The notes beneath the pieces were generated by a model. It searched no databases. It was given only the letters and a program-made list of their open reading frames with translations, and was not told where the DNA came from. This document shows positions 41,076 through 51,604 of a DNA stretch of 64,000 bases, one piece after another (the stretch's first letter is position 1; every line of letters starts with the position of its first letter). The translations under genes and the position numbers were made by a program. The DNA lies in the NCBI GenBank assembly GCA_018241185.1, contig JAFEEH010000215.1, positions 23,856-87,855 on the forward strand. The letters run 5' to 3'. Source of the DNA: Pseudomonadota bacterium (GTDB taxonomy: Bacteria; Pseudomonadota; Gammaproteobacteria; Burkholderiales; Burkholderiaceae_C).

Positions 41076-42524
41076 TCAGCCCAGCTTCGCCTTGATCAGC
41101 GCATTGACCTGTGCCGGATTGGCCTTGCCGGCGCTGGCCTTCATCACCTGGCCGACCAGCGCGTTGAAGGCCTTGTCCTTGCCGGCGCGGTACTCGGCGA
41201 TGTTCTTCTCGTTCTTCGCCAGCACCTCGTCGACGATCTTCTCCAATGCGCCGGTGTCGCTCATCTGCTTGAGGCCCTTGGCCTCGATGAGGGCGTCGAC
41301 GTCCTGGCCTTCGCCGGTCCACAATGCCTCGAAGACCTGGCGCGCGGCGTTGTTGGAGATCGTGCCGTCGGCGATGCGGCCGATGAGCTGCGCCAGCTGT
41401 ACGGCGCTCACCGGGGCGGCTTCGATGCCGAGTTCCTGCGCGTTGAGGCGCTTGGAGACCTCGCCCTGCAGCCAGTTGCTGGCCAGCTTGGGCGCCGCGC
41501 CGGCTGCCACCGCCGCATCGAAGTAGGCGGCGTACGCCGGGCTTTGCGTGAGCTGCGTCGCGTCGTATTCGGACAGGCCATGGTCGCGCACGTAGCGCGC
41601 GGCCATGGCGCGCGGCAGCTCGGGCATCTCGCTCTTCACGCGCTCGATCCACTCGGCGGCGATCACCAGCGGCGGCAGGTCGGGGTCGGGGAAGTAGCGA
41701 TAGTCGGCCGCATCTTCCTTGGTGCGCATGGCGCGCGTCTCGCCTGTGTCGGGGTCGAACAGTACCGTGGCCTGCTGGATCGCATGGCCGTCTTCCAGCT
41801 GCTCGATCTGCCAGCGGATCTCGAAGTCGATCGCCTGCTGCATGAAGCGGAAGCTGTTGAGGTTCTTGATCTCGCGCCGCGTGCCCAGCGGCTGACCCGG
41901 CTTGCGCACCGACACGTTGGCGTCGCAGCGGAAGGAGCCTTCCTGCATGTTGCCGTCGCAGATGCCGATCCAGGTCACGATCTTGTGCAGTTCCTTCGCG
42001 TAGGCCACGGCCTCGGCGGTGGAGCGCATGTCGGGCTCGGTCACGATCTCCAGCAGTGGGGTACCGGCGCGGTTGAGGTCGATGCCCGACTGGCCGACGA
42101 AGTCCTCGTGCAGCGACTTGCCGGCGTCTTCCTCGAGGTGTGCGCGCACCAGGCGCACGGTCTTGAGTTCGTCACCCAGGTAGAAGCTCACCGAACCGCC
42201 CTGCACGACCGGGATCTCGAACTGGCTGATCTGGTAGCCCTTGGGCAGGTCGGGGTAGAAGTAGTTCTTGCGGGCGAACACCGAGCGCGGCGCGATGTGC
42301 GAGCCCAGCGCCAGCCCGAGCCTGATGGCGCGCTCGACGGCGCCCTTGTTCATCACCGGCAGCGTGCCGGGCAGGGCCAGGTCCACCGCGCAGGCCTGCG
42401 TGTTCGGCTCGGCGCCGAAGGCCGTGCTGGCGCGGCTGAAGATCTTGCTCGCGGTGGAGAGCTGGGCGTGGGTCTCGAAGCCGATCACGACTTCGTAGCC
42501 TTGGACGAGGGGCGGGGTGGTCAT
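41076..42524 (-). CDS. gatB: Asp-tRNA(Asn)/Glu-tRNA(Gln) amidotransferase subunit B
   Basis: The 482-aa GatB subunit binds and activates mischarged Glu-tRNA(Gln)/Asp-tRNA(Asn) for transamidation. Family blocks: [12 protein letters not shown] at the start, [33 protein letters not shown], the LEEDAGKS region and RCDANVSVR. The C-terminal YqeY-like helical domain (about 340-482) is complete. It is the last gene of the minus-strand gatC-gatA-gatB group and is separated from gatA by a 144-bp palindromic repeat. Confidence 0.95.
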   Translation of the reverse strand: MTTPPLVQGYEVVIGFETHAQLSTASKIFSRASTAFGAEPNTQACAVDLALPGTLPVMNKGAVERAIRLGLALGSHIAPRSVFARKNYFYPDLPKGYQISQFEIPVVQGGSVSFYLGDELKTVRLVRAHLEEDAGKSLHEDFVGQSGIDLNRAGTPLLEIVTEPDMRSTAEAVAYAKELHKIVTWIGICDGNMQEGSFRCDANVSVRKPGQPLGTRREIKNLNSFRFMQQAIDFEIRWQIEQLEDGHAIQQATVLFDPDTGETRAMRTKEDAADYRYFPDPDLPPLVIAAEWIERVKSEMPELPRAMAARYVRDHGLSEYDATQLTQSPAYAAYFDAAVAAGAAPKLASNWLQGEVSKRLNAQELGIEAAPVSAVQLAQLIGRIADGTISNNAARQVFEALWTGEGQDVDALIEAKGLKQMSDTGALEKIVDEVLAKNEKNIAEYRAGKDKAFNALVGQVMKASAGKANPAQVNALIKAKLG

Positions 42525-42540
42525 GGTGCTTGGAATGCGG

Positions 42541-42662
42541 ACTTCCGGACGCAGAGGACGCAGAGATCACGCAGAGGACGCAAAAGACCAGCCAACGAAG
42601 TTCTTTTCATTGAATCCTTTTGCGTCTTCTGCGAAACCTTGGCGTCCTCTGCGTCCGGAAGT
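42541..42662. repeat. Inverted repeat of GACGCAGAGGACGCA units between gatA and gatB
   Basis: The left arm (42541-42586) and right arm (42616-42662) are largely complementary. Each holds two copies of an ACGCAGAGGACGCA-like unit (or its complement GCGTCCTCTGCGT) and ends in ACTTCCGGA / TCCGGAAGT. The whole forms a long stem-loop. Similar ribbons are known between genes of many proteobacteria. Here it interrupts an otherwise compact operon. Confidence 0.75.
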
Positions 42663-42668
42663 TTGTTT

Positions 42669-44153
42669 TCAGTAACCCTGCGGCACGCGCGCGTGCCAGT
42701 CGGTGGCCTGCTGGAAGCGGTGGGCCGCGTTGAGCAGCTTCGCTTCGGCGAAGTAGTTGCCGATGAGCTGCAGGCCCACGGGCAGGCCCGCATCGAAGCC
42801 CGCCGGCACGCTCATGCCGGGCAGGCCGGCCAGCGAGCCGGGCAGGGTGAAGATGTCGGCCAGGTAGTCGGCCACGGGGTCGTCGCCGTGCTCGCCGATC
42901 TTCCAGGCGACGGTGGGCGCGGCCGGGCCGGCGATGAGGTCGCAGTCCTTGAAGGCGTTCTGGAAGTCGTCGGCGATCATGCGGCGCACCTTCTGCGCCT
43001 GCAGGTAGTAGGCGTCGTAGTAGCCGTGGCTCAGCACGTAGGTGCCGATCATGATGCGGCGCTTGACCTCGTCGCCGAAGCCTTCCTCGCGCGTCTTCGC
43101 GTACATGTCGGCCAGGTCCTTGTACTGCGCGGCGCGGTGGCCGAACTTCACGCCGTCGAAGCGGCTGAGGTTCGAGCTGGCCTCGGCGGCGGCGCAGATG
43201 TAGTAGACCGGGATCGACAGCTCGGTGCGCGGCAGGCTCACCTCGACGCGCTTGGCGCCCAGCTTCTCGTATTCCTTCAGGGCCGCGTCGACGGCGGCGC
43301 GCACGCCGGGCGCGACGCCCTCGCCGAGGAATTCCTTCGGAACGCCGATGCGCAGGCCTTCGAGCGAGCCGTTCAGGTCGCGCGTGAAGTCCTCGGCCGG
43401 CCGGTCCAGCGAGGTCGAGTCGCGATCCGGGTCGGGGCCGCACATCGCCGACAGCAGCAGCGCGCAGTCCTCGGCCGAGCGGGCCATCGGGCCGGCCTGG
43501 TCCAGGCTGGAGGCGAAGGCCACCATGCCGTAGCGCGAGGCGCGGCCATAGGTGGGCTTGATGCCCGTCACGCCGCAGAAGCTCGCGGGCTGGCGGATCG
43601 AGCCGCCGGTGTCGGTGCCGGTGGCGGCGGGCGCGAGGCGGGCGGCGACCGCGGCCGCGCTGCCGCCCGAAGAGCCGCCGGGGATGCGGGCCGGGTCCCA
43701 GGGGTTGCGCACCGGTGTGGCCTGCCTGGCACCCACGGCCGGCACGGCGACGTTCTCGTTGGCCGAGCCCATCGCGAACTCGTCGCAGCTGAGCTTGCCC
43801 AGGCTCACCATGCCTGCGTCGGCCAGCTTGCGCACGACGGTGGCGTCAAAGGGCGACTGGTAGCCGGCCAGGATCTTCGAGCCGGCGGTGGTCGGGAAGG
43901 CGGTGGTGACGAAGATGTCCTTGTGCGCAACGGGCACGCCGGCCAGCGCCGGGGCGTTGCCGGCGGCCAGGGCGGCGTCGGCGGCACGGGCCTGGGCCAG
44001 CGTGGCGTCTTCGTCGACGGCGACGAAGGCGGCGATGTCCTGGTGCGCCTTCATGCGGGCCAGGAAGTGCTGCGCCGTCTCGACGGCCGACACCTCGCGC
44101 GCGGCCAGTGCCTTCGCCAGGCCTGCGACGCCTTTTTCGTGCAGCGCGCTCAT
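42669..44153 (-). CDS. gatA: Asp-tRNA(Asn)/Glu-tRNA(Gln) amidotransferase subunit A
   Basis: The 494-aa GatA amidase subunit supplies ammonia from glutamine. The amidase-signature triad is Lys78 ([10 protein letters not shown]), cis-Ser161 ([10 protein letters not shown]) and Ser185 (DTGGSIRQP). Its start overlaps the gatC stop by ATGA. It belongs to the same superfamily as the AtzF and AtzE homologues elsewhere in the window; its gat neighbours and the canonical [14 protein letters not shown] segment identify it. Confidence 0.95.
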   Translation of the reverse strand: MSALHEKGVAGLAKALAAREVSAVETAQHFLARMKAHQDIAAFVAVDEDATLAQARAADAALAAGNAPALAGVPVAHKDIFVTTAFPTTAGSKILAGYQSPFDATVVRKLADAGMVSLGKLSCDEFAMGSANENVAVPAVGARQATPVRNPWDPARIPGGSSGGSAAAVAARLAPAATGTDTGGSIRQPASFCGVTGIKPTYGRASRYGMVAFASSLDQAGPMARSAEDCALLLSAMCGPDPDRDSTSLDRPAEDFTRDLNGSLEGLRIGVPKEFLGEGVAPGVRAAVDAALKEYEKLGAKRVEVSLPRTELSIPVYYICAAAEASSNLSRFDGVKFGHRAAQYKDLADMYAKTREEGFGDEVKRRIMIGTYVLSHGYYDAYYLQAQKVRRMIADDFQNAFKDCDLIAGPAAPTVAWKIGEHGDDPVADYLADIFTLPGSLAGLPGMSVPAGFDAGLPVGLQLIGNYFAEAKLLNAAHRFQQATDWHARVPQGY

Positions 44154-44449
44154 TCGATCACCTTCGGCACGAGGAACAGGCCCGCCTCGACAGCGGGGGC
44201 GCTCTTCTGGTTGGCGGCGCGGTTGTCGGGCTCGGTCACGACGTCCTCGCGCAGGCGAAGGGTGATGTCCTCGATGGCCGCGACGGGGTGGGCCAGCGGC
44301 TCGACGCCGGCAGTGTCGACGGCGCGCATGCGTTCGACCAGGTCGAAGAAGCCGTTGATCTGGCTGAGCATGCGCTCGCTTTCGTCAGGAGCCAGTTGCA
44401 GCCTCGCCAGCGAGGCGATGCGCGCGATGTCGGTGGAAGTCAGTGCCAT
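44150..44449 (-). CDS. gatC: Asp-tRNA(Asn)/Glu-tRNA(Gln) amidotransferase subunit C
   Basis: The 99-aa GatC subunit clamps GatA and GatB together. The pattern [27 protein letters not shown]...[19 protein letters not shown] is typical, and the acidic [12 protein letters not shown] follows. It is first in the gat operon, divergent from mreB across a 241-bp spacer that should hold both promoters. Confidence 0.93.
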   Translation of the reverse strand: MALTSTDIARIASLARLQLAPDESERMLSQINGFFDLVERMRAVDTAGVEPLAHPVAAIEDITLRLREDVVTEPDNRAANQKSAPAVEAGLFLVPKVIE

Positions 44450-44639
44450 CGGAAGAAGGCGCCCGGGAGGGCGCGAAACAGGTCGCCGCTCCACGCTCCG
44501 GAGGGGCGGGAAAACACGGGATCCAGGGGGGATTCGGGTATTATCCCGCCTTTGCCGCAACGCGCGCGATCGCGCAGGTTCAAGGGCCCGTCTGGCCGCA
44601 AAACCTGCCCAAAATCTGCTTACTTCTCCCACCCAATAA

Positions 44640-45734
<1,095 letters not shown>

Positions 45735-45751
45735 TTGCACGCTAGTCTCGC

Positions 45752-45778
45752 AAGCCGGCCACCCAGGCCGGCTTTTTG
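45752..45778 (+). terminator. Rho-independent terminator after mreB
   Basis: A perfect 9-bp stem AAGCCGGCC / GGCCGGCTT (45752-45760 and 45766-45774) with loop ACCCA runs into a five-T tract (45773-45777). It lies 17 nt after the mreB stop and before mreC, so it probably lowers expression of mreCD-mrdA relative to mreB. Confidence 0.85.
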
Positions 45779-45810
45779 CCATCTGACCTAGCGCTTCTCC
45801 TCGTCCCTCC

Positions 45811-46797
45811 ATGCCGCTCGGCACGCTCGACCGCTCTGCGCCGCCCCTGTTCAACCAGGGGCCCTCGGCGCTGTCGAAGCTGATCTTCTTCAGCGCGCTG
45901 GCGCTCTTCCTGATGGTGGCGGACGCCCGCTTCGACGTGGTCAATCCGCTGCGCACCGCCGTGAGCGCGGTGCTCTATCCGATCCAGTGGATCGCGATGA
46001 AGCCCGTGCAGGCCGTCGCCGGCGCCAGCCAGTACCTGGAGGACCTGCGCACGGCGCAGTCGAACGAGGCCGAAGCACGCCGTGCACTCGCGCTGCAGGC
46101 CGAGCGGGCCAGCCAGGCCGACACCCTGGCGCGCGAGAACGCGCGCCTGCGTGCCCTGCTGGAACTGCGGCAGAACTCGCCCGCGCCGGGCCGCGCCGCC
46201 GAGGTGCTGTTCGACACCGCCGACCCGTACACACGCAAGGTCGTGATCGACCAGGGCCTCACGCAGGGCATCGCGCCCGGCTCGCCGGTGATCGACGAAC
46301 AGGGCGTGCTGGGCCAGGTGACGCTGGTGCAGCCGTTTTCCAGCGAGGTGACGCTGGTCATCGACCGCGACCTGTCGATCCCCGTGCAGAACACCCGCAC
46401 CGGCGTGCGCAGCGTGGCCTTCGGCGACGCCACCACGCACGGTGGCGGCATGGAGCTGCGCTTCATCGCCGCGAATTCCGACATCCAGGAGGGCGACGTG
46501 CTCGCCACCAGCGGGGTCGACGGCGTCTACCCGGCCGGGCTGCCCGTGGCCCGGGTCGACCGCATCGACCGCCGGGCCGATTCGGCCTTCGCGCGCATCC
46601 ACTGCACGCCGCTGGCGCGGGTGAACGCGGCGCGCTACGTGATGGTGCTGGCGCCCGTGGGCACGCCGGCCGCTGCGCTGGCGCCCTCCGCCGCGCCGGC
46701 GCCCTCGTCCAAGAAGGCCGAGGCCAGGAAGAGCGACAACAAGGACAGGAAGTCCGGCCCCGGCCGCCCGGCCCGCCAGGAGGGGGCGCCGCGATGA
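45811..46797 (+). CDS. mreC: Rod-shape-determining protein MreC
   Basis: The 328-aa MreC is a bitopic periplasmic scaffold linking MreB to PBP2. One membrane helix (about 22-42, KLIFFSALALFLMVADAR) is followed by a coiled coil (about 70-115) and the beta-barrel core with the family segment DQGLTQGIAPGSPVIDEQGVLGQV. The C-terminal 40 residues are an Ala/Pro/Lys-rich tail. The stop overlaps the mreD start. Confidence 0.95.
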   Translation: MPLGTLDRSAPPLFNQGPSALSKLIFFSALALFLMVADARFDVVNPLRTAVSAVLYPIQWIAMKPVQAVAGASQYLEDLRTAQSNEAEARRALALQAERASQADTLARENARLRALLELRQNSPAPGRAAEVLFDTADPYTRKVVIDQGLTQGIAPGSPVIDEQGVLGQVTLVQPFSSEVTLVIDRDLSIPVQNTRTGVRSVAFGDATTHGGGMELRFIAANSDIQEGDVLATSGVDGVYPAGLPVARVDRIDRRADSAFARIHCTPLARVNAARYVMVLAPVGTPAAALAPSAAPAPSSKKAEARKSDNKDRKSGPGRPARQEGAPR

Positions 46798-47315
46798 TCA
46801 TGCGCCCCGGCCAGGAGCAGTTGCTGCTGCCCGTCAGCCCCGTCTTCATGTGGTGCAGCCTGCTGGCCGCGCTGATGGTCAACTTGCTGCCCCTGGGCCG
46901 CCTGGCCTGGACGCCCGACCTGCTGGCCCTGGTGATCGTGTTCTGGGGGGTGCACCAGCCGGCGCGCATCGGCATGGGCGCTGCCTTCGTCTTCGGACTG
47001 GTGATGGACGTGCACCAGTCGGCGTTGCTGGGCCAGCACGCGCTGAGCTACGCCACACTGAGTTTCTTCGCCGTCACCGTCCACCGGCGGCTGCTGTGGT
47101 ACCCGGTGGTGTCCCAGGCGCTGCAGCTGGTGCCGCTGTTCGCCGTCTCGCACCTGATCGAACTGGCGATCCGGATGATCGGCGGCGGCGTGTTCCCGGG
47201 CTGGACGATGCTGGTGGCGCCGGTCATCGAGGCTGCCCTGTGGCCGCTGGTCACGGTGCTGCTGCTGGCGCCGCAGCGCCGCACCCCGGAGCCGGACGAG
47301 AACCGCCCTTTGTGA
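46794..47315 (+). CDS. mreD: Rod-shape-determining protein MreD
   Basis: The 173-aa MreD is a small membrane protein of the elongasome with about five hydrophobic segments. VFGLVMDVHQSALLGQHALSY is the typical conserved region. ATG 46794 overlaps the mreC stop (ATGA). Confidence 0.92.
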   Translation: MIMRPGQEQLLLPVSPVFMWCSLLAALMVNLLPLGRLAWTPDLLALVIVFWGVHQPARIGMGAAFVFGLVMDVHQSALLGQHALSYATLSFFAVTVHRRLLWYPVVSQALQLVPLFAVSHLIELAIRMIGGGVFPGWTMLVAPVIEAALWPLVTVLLLAPQRRTPEPDENRPL

Positions 47316-47362
47316 TGTGTGGCCCCTGTGTTCTCGTCCTGCGGTCGGCCGCTCCAATGAAT

Positions 47363-47425
47363 ACTATTGATTTCATAGCGCGTTGCGCAGGCGGGACGGG
47401 CGCTGCAGGCCGATTTGCCTTGAAA
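47363..47425 (+). repeat. Dispersed GATAGCTG-type repeat, copy D
   Basis: A diverged copy: ATTGATTTCATAGCGCGTTGCGC, then GGGCGCTGCAGGCCGATTT, then GCCTTGAAA. It lies in the 151-bp gap between mreD and mrdA, inside a same-strand operon. Confidence 0.7.
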
Positions 47426-47466
47426 CTGCCGCGCGCCTAAGCTGCGCCACGCCTGCGTTCACACCC

Positions 47467-49437
47467 ATGACCGAAATCCGCAACGTCGCCGCCGAACTTG
47501 TGCGCTTCAAGCGCCGCGTGCTGGTGATCGCGCTGGTCGTGCTGGGCGCCTTCGCGCTGCTGGGCACGCGCCTGTTCTACCTGCAGGTCACTCGCCACGA
47601 GGACCTGGCCGAGCAGGCCGAGAGCAACCGCACGGCCGTGGTGCCGGTGGTGCCCAACCGCGGCCTCATCCTCGACCGCAACGGCATCACGCTGGCCTCC
47701 AACTACTCGGCCTACACGCTGGAGATCACGCCCTCCAAGGCCGGCGACGTCGAGGACACCATCGACCAGCTGTCGCAGCTGGTCGACATCCAGCCGCGCG
47801 ACCGGCGCCGCTTCAAGCGCCTGCGCGAGGATTCGCGCAGCTTCGACTCGGTGCCCATCCGCACCCGGCTGACCGATGAGGAGGTGGCCCGCTTCGCTGC
47901 CCAGCGCTACCGTTTCCCCGGGGTGGAGATCAAGGCACGGCTGTTCCGCAACTACCCCTTCGGCGAACTGGGCAGCCACGTGCTGGGCTACATCGGCCGC
48001 ATCAACCAGCGCGAGAAGGCCGCGATGGAGGACTGGGACGAGGAGGACCAGGCCAACTACAAGGGCACCGACTACATCGGCAAGCTGGGCGTCGAGCAGA
48101 GCTACGAGAAGGTGCTGCACGGCCAGACCGGCGTCGAGCAGATGGAGACGTCCGCCGGCGGGCGCGCGGTGCGCAAGCTGGGCAGCCACCCGGCCACGCC
48201 CGGCAACACCGTGATGCTGACCCTCGACATCAAGCTGCAGAAGCTGATCGAGGACATGTTCGGCGAGCGCCGCGGCGCCATGGTGGCCATCGACCCCAAG
48301 ACCGGCGAGGTGCTGGCTTTCGTCTCCAAGCCCACCTTCGACCCGAACCTCTTCGTCGAGGGCATCGATTCCGAAAGCTGGGCCGCACTCAACGAGTCGA
48401 TCGACAAGCCCCTGCTCAACCGCGCGCTGCGCGGCACCTACCCGCCCGGCTCGACCTACAAGCCCTTCATGGCCATGGCCGCGCTGCAGCTGGGCAAGCG
48501 CTCGCCCAGCATGATCGTGAACGACCCGGGTTACTACACCTATGGCGGCCATACCTTCCGCAGCCACGAAGGCGGGCTGGGCGCGCTGGACATGCACCGC
48601 GCCATCCAGTTCTCGAGCAACACCTACTTCTATTCGCTGGCCGTCGACATGGGCGTGGACGCCATCCACGACTTCATGAAGCCCATCGGTTTCGGCCAGC
48701 TCACCGGCATCGACCTCGGCGGCGAGGTGCGCGGCACGCTGCCGAGCACCGAGTGGAAGCGCAACACCTACAAGCGCGCCGAGATGAAGCGCTGGTACTC
48801 CGGCGAGACGGTGTCGCTGGGCATCGGCCAGGGCTACAACAACTTCACCATGCTGCAGCTGGCGGTGGCCGAGGCCACGCTCGCCAACGGCGGCCTCAAG
48901 CACCGGCCGCACCTGGTGCGCGCCATCAAGGACACGGTGAGCGGCAAGGTCGAACTGGTGCCCCAGCCGCCGGCCGACGACCTGGGCTGGCTGCCGAAGA
49001 ACGTCGACATCGTGCGCAGCGCGCTGGTGGCGGTGAACAAGGGCGGCACGGGCACGCGCGTGTTCGCCGGTGCCGGCTATTCCTCGGCCGGCAAGACCGG
49101 GACGGCGCAGGCGGTGTCGCTCGGCCAGGGCGTGAAGTACAACGCCAAGGCGCTGGAGGAACACCAGCGCGACCACTCGCTGTTCGCCGCCTTTGCGCCG
49201 GCCGAAGACCCGAAGATCGCCATCGCCGTGATCGTGGAGAACGCAGGCTTCGGCGCCGCGGCCGCCGCCCCGATGGTGCGCCGTGCCTTCGACTACTGGC
49301 TCATGGACCAGTACCCCAACGAGCAGGACATGGCTGCGGTGCGCCAGGGCAAGGCGTCGGCACCCATCGGCAAGCCGCTGGTGGCCAGCGAGATGCCGTG
49401 GCCGCCGACGGGGCTGTCGCCCAGCACGGCGCCCTGA
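47467..49437 (+). CDS. mrdA: Penicillin-binding protein 2 (peptidoglycan transpeptidase)
   Basis: The 656-aa class B PBP2 is the transpeptidase of lateral wall elongation and works with RodA and MreBCD. An N-terminal membrane helix (about 18-38) and a pedestal domain precede the transpeptidase domain (about 270-620). The catalytic motifs are S329-T-Y-K in PPGSTYKP, SSN in IQFSSNTYFY and KTGTAQ. The order mreB-mreC-mreD-mrdA is the conserved proteobacterial one. rodA, expected next, is not present here: the following gene is an adhesin on the other strand. Confidence 0.95.
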   Translation: MTEIRNVAAELVRFKRRVLVIALVVLGAFALLGTRLFYLQVTRHEDLAEQAESNRTAVVPVVPNRGLILDRNGITLASNYSAYTLEITPSKAGDVEDTIDQLSQLVDIQPRDRRRFKRLREDSRSFDSVPIRTRLTDEEVARFAAQRYRFPGVEIKARLFRNYPFGELGSHVLGYIGRINQREKAAMEDWDEEDQANYKGTDYIGKLGVEQSYEKVLHGQTGVEQMETSAGGRAVRKLGSHPATPGNTVMLTLDIKLQKLIEDMFGERRGAMVAIDPKTGEVLAFVSKPTFDPNLFVEGIDSESWAALNESIDKPLLNRALRGTYPPGSTYKPFMAMAALQLGKRSPSMIVNDPGYYTYGGHTFRSHEGGLGALDMHRAIQFSSNTYFYSLAVDMGVDAIHDFMKPIGFGQLTGIDLGGEVRGTLPSTEWKRNTYKRAEMKRWYSGETVSLGIGQGYNNFTMLQLAVAEATLANGGLKHRPHLVRAIKDTVSGKVELVPQPPADDLGWLPKNVDIVRSALVAVNKGGTGTRVFAGAGYSSAGKTGTAQAVSLGQGVKYNAKALEEHQRDHSLFAAFAPAEDPKIAIAVIVENAGFGAAAAAPMVRRAFDYWLMDQYPNEQDMAAVRQGKASAPIGKPLVASEMPWPPTGLSPSTAP

Positions 49438-49483
49438 ACCACGCGCTGAACGGCGCGGGCCTGCCGCCGGTCCCCGGGCCGGC

Positions 49484-51493
49484 TCACCACTGGTAGCCCG
49501 CCTGCACGCGGGCGCCCACCTGCGTGCCGCTGCCGGTGGCCATCGACAGGCCACCGCCAACCTGCCAGTTCGCGTCGAGCTGGTACGCGAAGCCCAGGCC
49601 CAGCGCACTCTGCCCTGCATAGTTGGCCACCGCCGCGCCGACCCAGCGCCGCCCGGCCTGCAGGCCGGGCACCGAAGGCATCGCCATCGCCTGGGCCACG
49701 CCGCGCGCGGCCATGTCTCGCACACCTTGCAGGTCGGCGCCGAACTGCGTGCTCAGGCGCGCCGCGAGTTGAGCGCCGGCCGTGTCGAGCTGTGCGCGGT
49801 TGACCGCATCCGTGGGCGCCGTGCCGGGCGCCACATTGGTGATCTGCCGCGGTGCGCCGGCGCTGCCCACGCTCACGCTCGCCGGGCGGTCCGCGATGGA
49901 CCCCTGCCCGAGCGCCACCGAGTTGGGCGCCAGGGCCTGCGCATTGGCGCCCAGGGCCACGGCGTTGCTGCCGCTCGCGAGTGAGCCGGCGCCGATGGCG
50001 ACGGTGGGATCGCCCAGTGCGCGGGCACCGTCGCCGATGGCCAGGGAGCCGGCGTGCAAGGCCTGCGCCTGCCGTCCGAAGGCCTGCGCCCCATCGCCCT
50101 GTGCGGAAGCGCCGATGCCCACGGCGATCGCCCCTTCGCCGCTGGCCGCCGCCGCCGCCCGGCCCGCGACCGAGCAGCGCAGGGCGCCGCCGTCGACGGT
50201 GCAGACGCCCAACTGGCCGTTGACGATGGCCTGCAACTGCACCGACTGCGCCTGGATCTGCGAGCCCTGCGTGTTCAATTGCTGGGTCATGTCGATCACC
50301 TGGGCGCCTTGCGTCGTCGCCAGGCTCAGCGCCTGCTCGGCGGTGCTGCGCACGCCGTACAGCTGCGCGCCGTTGACGGCATCGGTCGAGGTGGCGCTCA
50401 GTTCGCCTGCCGTGACACCGCCGATGCGCCCCGCGTTCACGATGCCGGCGCCGCGGTTGTCGATGCCGCCTTGCGTGACCAACTGCCCGCCGATGACCGC
50501 GGCGCCGGCGACGCCCAGGCTCCCGGCGCTCACTTGCCCGCTGGCCTCAATGTCGGCCACGTGGGTGAGCGTGCGGGGGCTGCCGCTGCTGCCCAGGGAC
50601 ACGACGTTGCTGCGGCCGTCGTCGCTGCTGCCGGCGCCGAGTGCCACGGAGCCGGCGCCGGTGGTTGAGCTTCCCGCGCCGAACGCCATCGACTGCGAGG
50701 CCCCCGCGAACGCGCTCCAGCCGATGGCGATCGATTGCTGTGCGTACGCCTGACTCGAGCGGCCCAGTGCCACCCCGTTGTCGCCGAATGCAGAGGCGGC
50801 GTAGCCGACGGCCAGGCTGCCCGTGGCCGCTGCGCGCGCCGCCGAGCCCAGCGCCGTGCTGTCGAAGGCCCGCGCATCGCTGTCGGCGCCGAGGGCCGTG
50901 CTGCGCTCGGCGCGCGCCTGGCTGCGCGTACCCAGGGCCGTGGCGAACTGCCCCGCGGCGCTGGCGTCGGCACCGCTCGCCACCGCACGTTCGCCCTCGG
51001 CCACGCTGCGGTAGCCGATCGCGACGGAGGACTCGCCGCTCGCGTTGGCGACGTTGCCGGCCGCCAGCGACGATCCGCCGCTGGCCTGTGTGTTGGAGCC
51101 CACGGCGGTGGCCGAGTTGGCGCTCGCCCGGCTGTTCACGCCGAGTGCGCTGGCCCCGTTGCCGGATGCCTGTGCACGGACGCCATAGGCCGAAGCGCTG
51201 CCGCCGCTGGCGGTCGTGCTGCGGCCGATCGCCGTGTTCCCGGTGGTGAGGTCGATGCCGGCCATCGATTCGGCACCGCCGGCGATGTTGCTGGTGCAGT
51301 CGGCCTGGACCACGTTGGCCGCGGTACTGAAGCCCGAATAGGCGTTCTCGTCGCGGCTCCCATAGAGCGTGCCGCCGGGGCACACATTGGGGTTGATGAC
51401 CTGCGCGTGCAGCCGGTCCGCGGCACTGGCCAGCGTGCAGCACAACAGGGCGGCCGCAAGTGGGTGGCCGCTCAGGGGTCTCATGGGTTTCAT
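49484..51493 (-). CDS. YadA-type trimeric autotransporter adhesin
   Basis: A 669-aa trimeric autotransporter. After a signal peptide (PLAAALLCCTLASAADRLHA) come two head regions (about 90-320 and 455-560) made of degenerate 14-residue SxAIGxxAxA repeats, a neck motif (STDAVNGAQLYGV), a second neck (GTAPTDAVNRAQL) and the C-terminal YadA membrane anchor (about 605-669) ending in aromatic W. I choose ATG 51493 because GAGGAG lies 7 nt upstream; ATG 51484 and 51520 are alternatives. Such proteins mediate surface adhesion or autoaggregation. It is divergent from a LuxR-type gene, its probable regulator. Confidence 0.88.
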   Translation of the reverse strand: MKPMRPLSGHPLAAALLCCTLASAADRLHAQVINPNVCPGGTLYGSRDENAYSGFSTAANVVQADCTSNIAGGAESMAGIDLTTGNTAIGRSTTASGGSASAYGVRAQASGNGASALGVNSRASANSATAVGSNTQASGGSSLAAGNVANASGESSVAIGYRSVAEGERAVASGADASAAGQFATALGTRSQARAERSTALGADSDARAFDSTALGSAARAAATGSLAVGYAASAFGDNGVALGRSSQAYAQQSIAIGWSAFAGASQSMAFGAGSSTTGAGSVALGAGSSDDGRSNVVSLGSSGSPRTLTHVADIEASGQVSAGSLGVAGAAVIGGQLVTQGGIDNRGAGIVNAGRIGGVTAGELSATSTDAVNGAQLYGVRSTAEQALSLATTQGAQVIDMTQQLNTQGSQIQAQSVQLQAIVNGQLGVCTVDGGALRCSVAGRAAAAASGEGAIAVGIGASAQGDGAQAFGRQAQALHAGSLAIGDGARALGDPTVAIGAGSLASGSNAVALGANAQALAPNSVALGQGSIADRPASVSVGSAGAPRQITNVAPGTAPTDAVNRAQLDTAGAQLAARLSTQFGADLQGVRDMAARGVAQAMAMPSVPGLQAGRRWVGAAVANYAGQSALGLGFAYQLDANWQVGGGLSMATGSGTQVGARVQAGYQW

Positions 51494-51604
51494 CGGGGCG
51501 CTCCTCGCTCGTCGCGGCATGCCGCCGCCCGCCGAATGCTGGGCCCGCGCGGGCCTGCGCCGATACCGCGCTTTGTGGTAGCCTCGCGCGCCTTTTCGCG
51601 TGCC

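Noticed and set aside
42541-42662. Repeated GACGCAGAGG units as a CRISPR or tandem array
   Set aside because: Only about four imperfect units arranged as an inverted repeat; no spacer structure and no cas genes.
49900-51250. Regularly spaced short repeats inside the adhesin gene, at first sight array-like
   Set aside because: They are degenerate 42-nt units coding the 14-residue YadA head repeats, not CRISPR repeats; there are no identical repeats with unique spacers.
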